Source: Lachnospiraceae bacterium | Lineage (GTDB): Bacteria; Bacillota; Clostridia; Lachnospirales; Lachnospiraceae | Assembly (NCBI GenBank): GCA_003520205.1 | Contig: DOVG01000140.1 | Location: 1-10,838, forward strand | Length of the DNA stretch: 10,838 bases | Direction: 5' to 3' | Shown: piece after piece, positions 8,476-10,838 of the stretch | Position numbering within the stretch: position 1 is the first letter of the stretch | Layout of the letters: the number at the start of each line of letters is the position of its first letter | Notes under the pieces: generated by a model | What the model saw: the letters and a program-made list of their open reading frames with translations, nothing else | The model's database searches: none | Told to the model about the DNA's origin: nothing | Position numbers and translations under genes: made by a program

Positions 8476-8934
8476 ATGATTGAACAAATAAAAGATGCAG
8501 AAACAAAAAAAGCAGTAGCAAGAAAGATTCTCGAAGCATTAAAAGACTGGTTTGAGGTCGTTGAGAGCAGAGAAAAATATATATCAGAAAGTGCAGATCA
8601 GATATTTCTGGCTGCAAAAGAAGGGGATGAATATGCAGGATTTCTTTGTCTGAAAGAAACAGGAAAAGAAACTGTCGAGTTGGCAGTTATGGGTGTTTTG
8701 AAGGAGTTTCATCGTCATGGTTTTGGAAGAGAACTGTTTGAAGCTGCGAAGAATATAGCTGCTAATGAAGGATATTCCTTTATGCAGGTAAAGACTGTGC
8801 AGATGGGTGTGTATGAAGATTACGACATAACTAATCGTTTCTATCTGTCATGTGGTTTCAAGGAATTTGAGGTCATAAGAGAACTGTGGGGAGAAGAGAA
8901 TCCTTGTCAGATATATGTGATGTATCTGAAATAA
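8476..8934 (+). CDS. GNAT family N-acetyltransferase
   Basis: This 152-residue protein of the Gcn5-related acetyltransferase fold would transfer acetyl from acetyl-CoA to an unknown amine. The acetyl-CoA pyrophosphate loop is at 79-84 (HRHGFG, a common variant of [QR]xxGx[GA]) after the strand VELAVMGVLKEF and before helix RELFEAAKNIA. The C-terminal part has NRFYLSCGFKEFEV, the usual GNAT Tyr-containing motif B region. The ribosome binding site is AGGTGA at 8461-8466. The 60-nt upstream gap is A-rich and contains TATAAT at 8434-8439 without a matching -35, so I do not call a promoter. The substrate is unknown. Confidence 0.87.
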   Translation: MIEQIKDAETKKAVARKILEALKDWFEVVESREKYISESADQIFLAAKEGDEYAGFLCLKETGKETVELAVMGVLKEFHRHGFGRELFEAAKNIAANEGYSFMQVKTVQMGVYEDYDITNRFYLSCGFKEFEVIRELWGEENPCQIYVMYLK

Positions 8935-8954
8935 CAAAGGAAAAGAAAAGCTAA

Positions 8955-9204
8955 AGGAAACTTGAATGCATTTCAGCAGACCTTACAAAAGATGTGGAGT
9001 CTCTTCCAACAGTAGAACTAGTTATAGCAGATCTGCTGATAGAACATTCTCATATCACAGAATGGTGTAAGTACTGATGAAGAGGCTTACTGGCTGATAG
9101 ACTATTGGTGTGGAAAGGATATACGAGGACTTATTCAGATGCCATTTTCAAGACACTGGATCATGCATATAGAAGCTAGTCTCAGAATAAAAGATAAGTT
9201 ATAA
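8955..9204 (+). pseudogene. Frameshifted remnant of an unrecognised gene
   Basis: No intact reading frame spans this gap, but two overlapping frames read like one soluble helical protein. The first runs from 8955 to the TGA at 9075-9077, with ADLTKDVESLPTVELVIADL followed by LIEHSHITEWCKY. The second takes over before 9073 and runs to the TAA at 9202-9204, with STDEEAYWLIDYWCGKDIRG, then MPFSRHWIMHIEASLRIKDK. The switch must lie between 9043 and 9077, since frame two has a stop at 9040-9042. The first part has no start codon and frame one is closed by TAA at 8952-8954, so the N-terminus is missing. Trp/His-rich motifs suggest a real ancestral protein, but I do not recognise the family. Confidence 0.6.
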
Positions 9205-9240
9205 GGTGATTTGTTGAAGGTTCTAGATAGGGGATTAAGG

Positions 9241-10026
9241 ATGAAATATGGAATAATAAATTACGAAATAATCGGAGAAGGAACGCCGGTGCTTATTATT
9301 CATGGATGGGGAATAAGCAGTCACACGATGAAGGGTGCATTTGAACCTGTCTTTAATAGAGTAGCGGGATACAAGCGTTACTACATAGATCTTCCCGGAA
9401 TGGGTGATTCTGAACATGGAGATGTAAAAAATTCAGATGATATTTTGGAGCTTCTCCATGGATTTGCTGTAGACGTTATAAAGGAAAACTTTATTATTGC
9501 CGGACAGTCTTATGGTGGTCTTCTAACAAGAGGCTTTGTAAGCAAATATCCGGAGCTGATAAGAAAGATTATTCTCCTGGTTCCTTGTATTATTCCCGGA
9601 GTAAGACAGGGACGAGTAGAACCGTTAACTGTGGTTGAAAGGGATGATGAATTCCTAAAGACTCTGTCTAAAGAAGAATATGACAGCTTCACACAGATGA
9701 ATGTAGTGCTCAAAAAAGAAGTCTGGGAAAGGTATGAGAAATATCTTATTCCGGCACTTGAAAGTGCAGATTGGGATTTCCTTAACAATGTTCTTGAAGG
9801 AAGCTTTTCTTTTGACCCGGATGCTCTTAAGGAACCATGTACTATACCGACTCTGATAATAGCTGCAAAACAGGATACAGAAGTAGGATATAAAGACCAG
9901 TTCGATCTCATGGAAAAATACATCAATTCAACCTACTGTGCCGTAGAAAGAGCCGGCCATAATCTTCAGATAGAGCAGCCTGAGATTTTTGTAAACCTGG
10001 TCAAGAATTGGTTGTTAACACATTAA
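9241..10026 (+). CDS. Alpha/beta hydrolase fold protein
   Basis: This soluble serine hydrolase of 261 residues has a complete predicted triad: Ser90 in the nucleophile elbow GQSYGG, Asp212 in AAKQDTEVG and His240 in AGHNLQ. The oxyanion-hole motif HGWG is at 21-24, and the strand with DLPGMGDSE follows near residue 55. A cap region lies between about 120 and 195. The fold covers esterases, haloperoxidase-like enzymes, lactonases and peptidases, so the substrate cannot be told. I chose the ATG at 9241 (AGGGGA at 9229-9234) because family homology begins at MKYGIINYE. An in-frame TTG at 9214 with AAGGTGA at 9203-9209 is an alternative adding nine residues. It lies 36 nt after the remnant at 8955-9204. 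Confidence 0.88.
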   Translation: MKYGIINYEIIGEGTPVLIIHGWGISSHTMKGAFEPVFNRVAGYKRYYIDLPGMGDSEHGDVKNSDDILELLHGFAVDVIKENFIIAGQSYGGLLTRGFVSKYPELIRKIILLVPCIIPGVRQGRVEPLTVVERDDEFLKTLSKEEYDSFTQMNVVLKKEVWERYEKYLIPALESADWDFLNNVLEGSFSFDPDALKEPCTIPTLIIAAKQDTEVGYKDQFDLMEKYINSTYCAVERAGHNLQIEQPEIFVNLVKNWLLTH

Positions 10027-10029
10027 ATT

Positions 10030-10042
10030 CCAGTTAAACTGG
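10030..10042. repeat. Short perfect palindrome between two genes
   Basis: CCAGTT-A-AACTGG is a 6-bp inverted repeat with a one-base centre. It lies 4 nt after the hydrolase stop and just ahead of the ribosome binding site (10045-10052) of the next gene. Its left half is part of the 12-nt sequence ATTCCAGTTAAA (10027-10038), which occurs again at 10471-10482 before the next gene but without the right arm. It could be an operator or chance. Confidence 0.35.
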
Positions 10043-10060
10043 CTAAGGGAGGCATAAAAA

Positions 10061-10441
10061 ATGAGATTAAATGTAAATCCACTTGAAAGCGTAGGGGATG
10101 TTAAATTTGGAATGACACGAGAAGAGGTAAGATCTATTTTTGGGGATGCGGAGGAATTTAAGAAGGATCCGGATGATGACATAACAACAGATGATTTTGG
10201 ATTTTGTCATGTTTTTTATGATGAAGATGATAGATGTGAAGCTGTAGAGATTTTTGATGCGGAAGTATTTATTGACGGGAAACAAGTTTATCCGATAGAT
10301 ATGGAAAAGGTGATCGAGTTGTTGCCTGATCTTGAAGAGGATGATATTGGACCGATATCATATGAGCGGTCTATTGGAATTTATGCACCGGATGATGAAA
10401 TGGAGAGTATTTTATTTGGTAGAGATGGATATTATGACTGA
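10061..10441 (+). CDS. Hypothetical acidic protein, 126 residues
   Basis: I cannot name this family. The product is highly acidic: 37 of 126 residues are Asp or Glu, with a few Lys/Arg. It has no signal peptide or membrane segment, so it should be cytoplasmic. The N-terminus SVGDVKFGMTREEVRSIFGD has the GMTxxEVxxxxG pattern seen in BamE-like and in some immunity-like small domains. The rest appears as alternating strands (FGFCHVFYDEDDRCEAVEIF) ending in a strand with SIGIYAPDDE. The ribosome binding site AAGGGAGG (10045-10052) with 8-nt spacing is strong, so it is surely translated. It starts 34 nt after the hydrolase gene and probably shares its transcript. An immunity-protein-like role is speculation; no toxin gene is visible in the window. 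Confidence 0.8.
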   Translation: MRLNVNPLESVGDVKFGMTREEVRSIFGDAEEFKKDPDDDITTDDFGFCHVFYDEDDRCEAVEIFDAEVFIDGKQVYPIDMEKVIELLPDLEEDDIGPISYERSIGIYAPDDEMESILFGRDGYYD

Positions 10442-10517
10442 TTAAATGCGATAATAAAAACGGAAAATATATTCCAGTTAAATACACAAGAGATTAAATA
10501 TGATAAGGATATGAAAA

Positions 10518-10838
10518 ATGCTTACACATGTAGGAACTAAAATAATTGAAACCAAGCGGCTATTGTTGAGGGAGTATATGTTTGATGATTTCAATGCGCT
10601 TTACGAAATAATGTCTGATCCGGAAACTATGCAACATTATCCTGCACCATTTGATGAGGATAGAACTAAAAGATGGATTACATGGAATCTGGATAATTAT
10701 GAAAAGTACGGGTTCGGATTATGGGCTGTTGTTCTTAAGGAAACAAATGAATTTATCGGTGATTGTGGAATTACTATACAAAACATTGACGGAGAAATGC
10801 TTCCAGAGATTGGATATCATATTCATAAAAAATACTGG
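10518..10838 (+). CDS. RimJ/RimL-type GNAT N-acetyltransferase, N-terminal part
   Basis: The frame is open from the ATG at 10518 to the window edge, giving 107 residues of an expected ~170-180. The start is supported by AAGGA at 10505-10509. The opening KIIETKRLLLREYMFDDFNA and the blocks SDPETMQHYPAPFDEDRTKR, GFGLWAVVLKETNEFIGDCG and PEIGYHIHKKYW are typical of the Acetyltransf_3 group, which includes RimJ/RimL ribosomal-protein acetyltransferases and many of unknown substrate. The acetyl-CoA loop should follow just beyond the edge. It is unrelated in detail to the GNAT gene at 8476. The 76-nt upstream gap has no terminator. Confidence 0.88.
   Translation, partial: MLTHVGTKIIETKRLLLREYMFDDFNALYEIMSDPETMQHYPAPFDEDRTKRWITWNLDNYEKYGFGLWAVVLKETNEFIGDCGITIQNIDGEMLPEIGYHIHKKYW

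Noticed and set aside
8234..8617. 127-codon - strand frame spanning the gap before the acetyltransferase gene
   Set aside because: Its Leu/Phe-rich run is only the complement of A/G-rich sequence, and it overlaps two supported + strand genes.
9510..9926. 138-codon - strand frame inside the alpha/beta hydrolase gene
   Set aside because: It lies wholly within a gene with an intact catalytic triad and shows no motif of its own.
7397..10838. Integron-like cassette array, given the string of small unrelated genes
   Set aside because: No attC-like recombination sites or integrase are seen between the genes; only one 12-nt repeat recurs.

Overview
The window looks like a chromosomal segment of an AT-rich anaerobic Firmicute, most likely a Lachnospiraceae member (Butyrivibrio/Roseburia/Lachnospira-like). 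This rests on the low G+C, heavy AGA arginine use, strong AGGAGG-type ribosome binding sites, and the style of the proteins (TIGR04076-like protein, FtsEX next to a secreted M23 protein and an S41 protease). The genus assignment is inference. Every gene I can support is on the + strand.

Positions 1-5781 hold a cell-wall and envelope operon. A terminator (44-78) closes the unseen upstream unit. An extended -10 promoter (113-121) and a ~120 nt leader with inverted repeats precede a CdaR/PucR-type regulator (245-1336). It is followed closely by ftsE (1357-2043), ftsX (2033-2941, overlapping ftsE), a secreted coiled-coil plus M23/LytM protein (2944-4356), and a lipoprotein S41 C-terminal processing protease with a PDZ domain (4407-5735). 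The likely logic is that the FtsEX ABC complex uses cytoplasmic ATP hydrolysis to switch on the extracellular M23 hydrolase or activator. The S41 protease is placed to process or turn over an exported partner, and the regulator to tune the operon. The block ends in a hairpin at 5748-5776 with an unusual nested palindrome.

Positions 5818-7469 hold guaA, a complete GMP synthase with all catalytic motifs, ended by a strong rho-independent terminator (7424-7469).

Positions 7514-10838 are a string of small, functionally unrelated accessory genes with no visible internal terminator. A good promoter (7514-7542) drives a serine hydrolase (beta-lactamase fold) gene that has lost its middle and is a pseudogene (7600-8027). 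Next come a cysteine-rich TIGR04076-type protein (8045-8416), a GNAT acetyltransferase (8476-8934), a frameshifted remnant of an unrecognised gene (8955-9204), an alpha/beta hydrolase (9241-10026), a very acidic 126-residue protein of unknown function (10061-10441), and the first 107 codons of a RimJ/RimL-type acetyltransferase cut by the window edge (10518-10838). Two decayed genes within 1.6 kb suggest a zone of gene turnover.

I do not see a CRISPR array, insertion sequence, tRNA, rRNA, recognised riboswitch or defence locus. The most useful leads are the conserved-looking regulator-FtsEX-M23-S41 grouping, the two broken genes, the nested palindrome at 5746-5776 and the acidic unknown.
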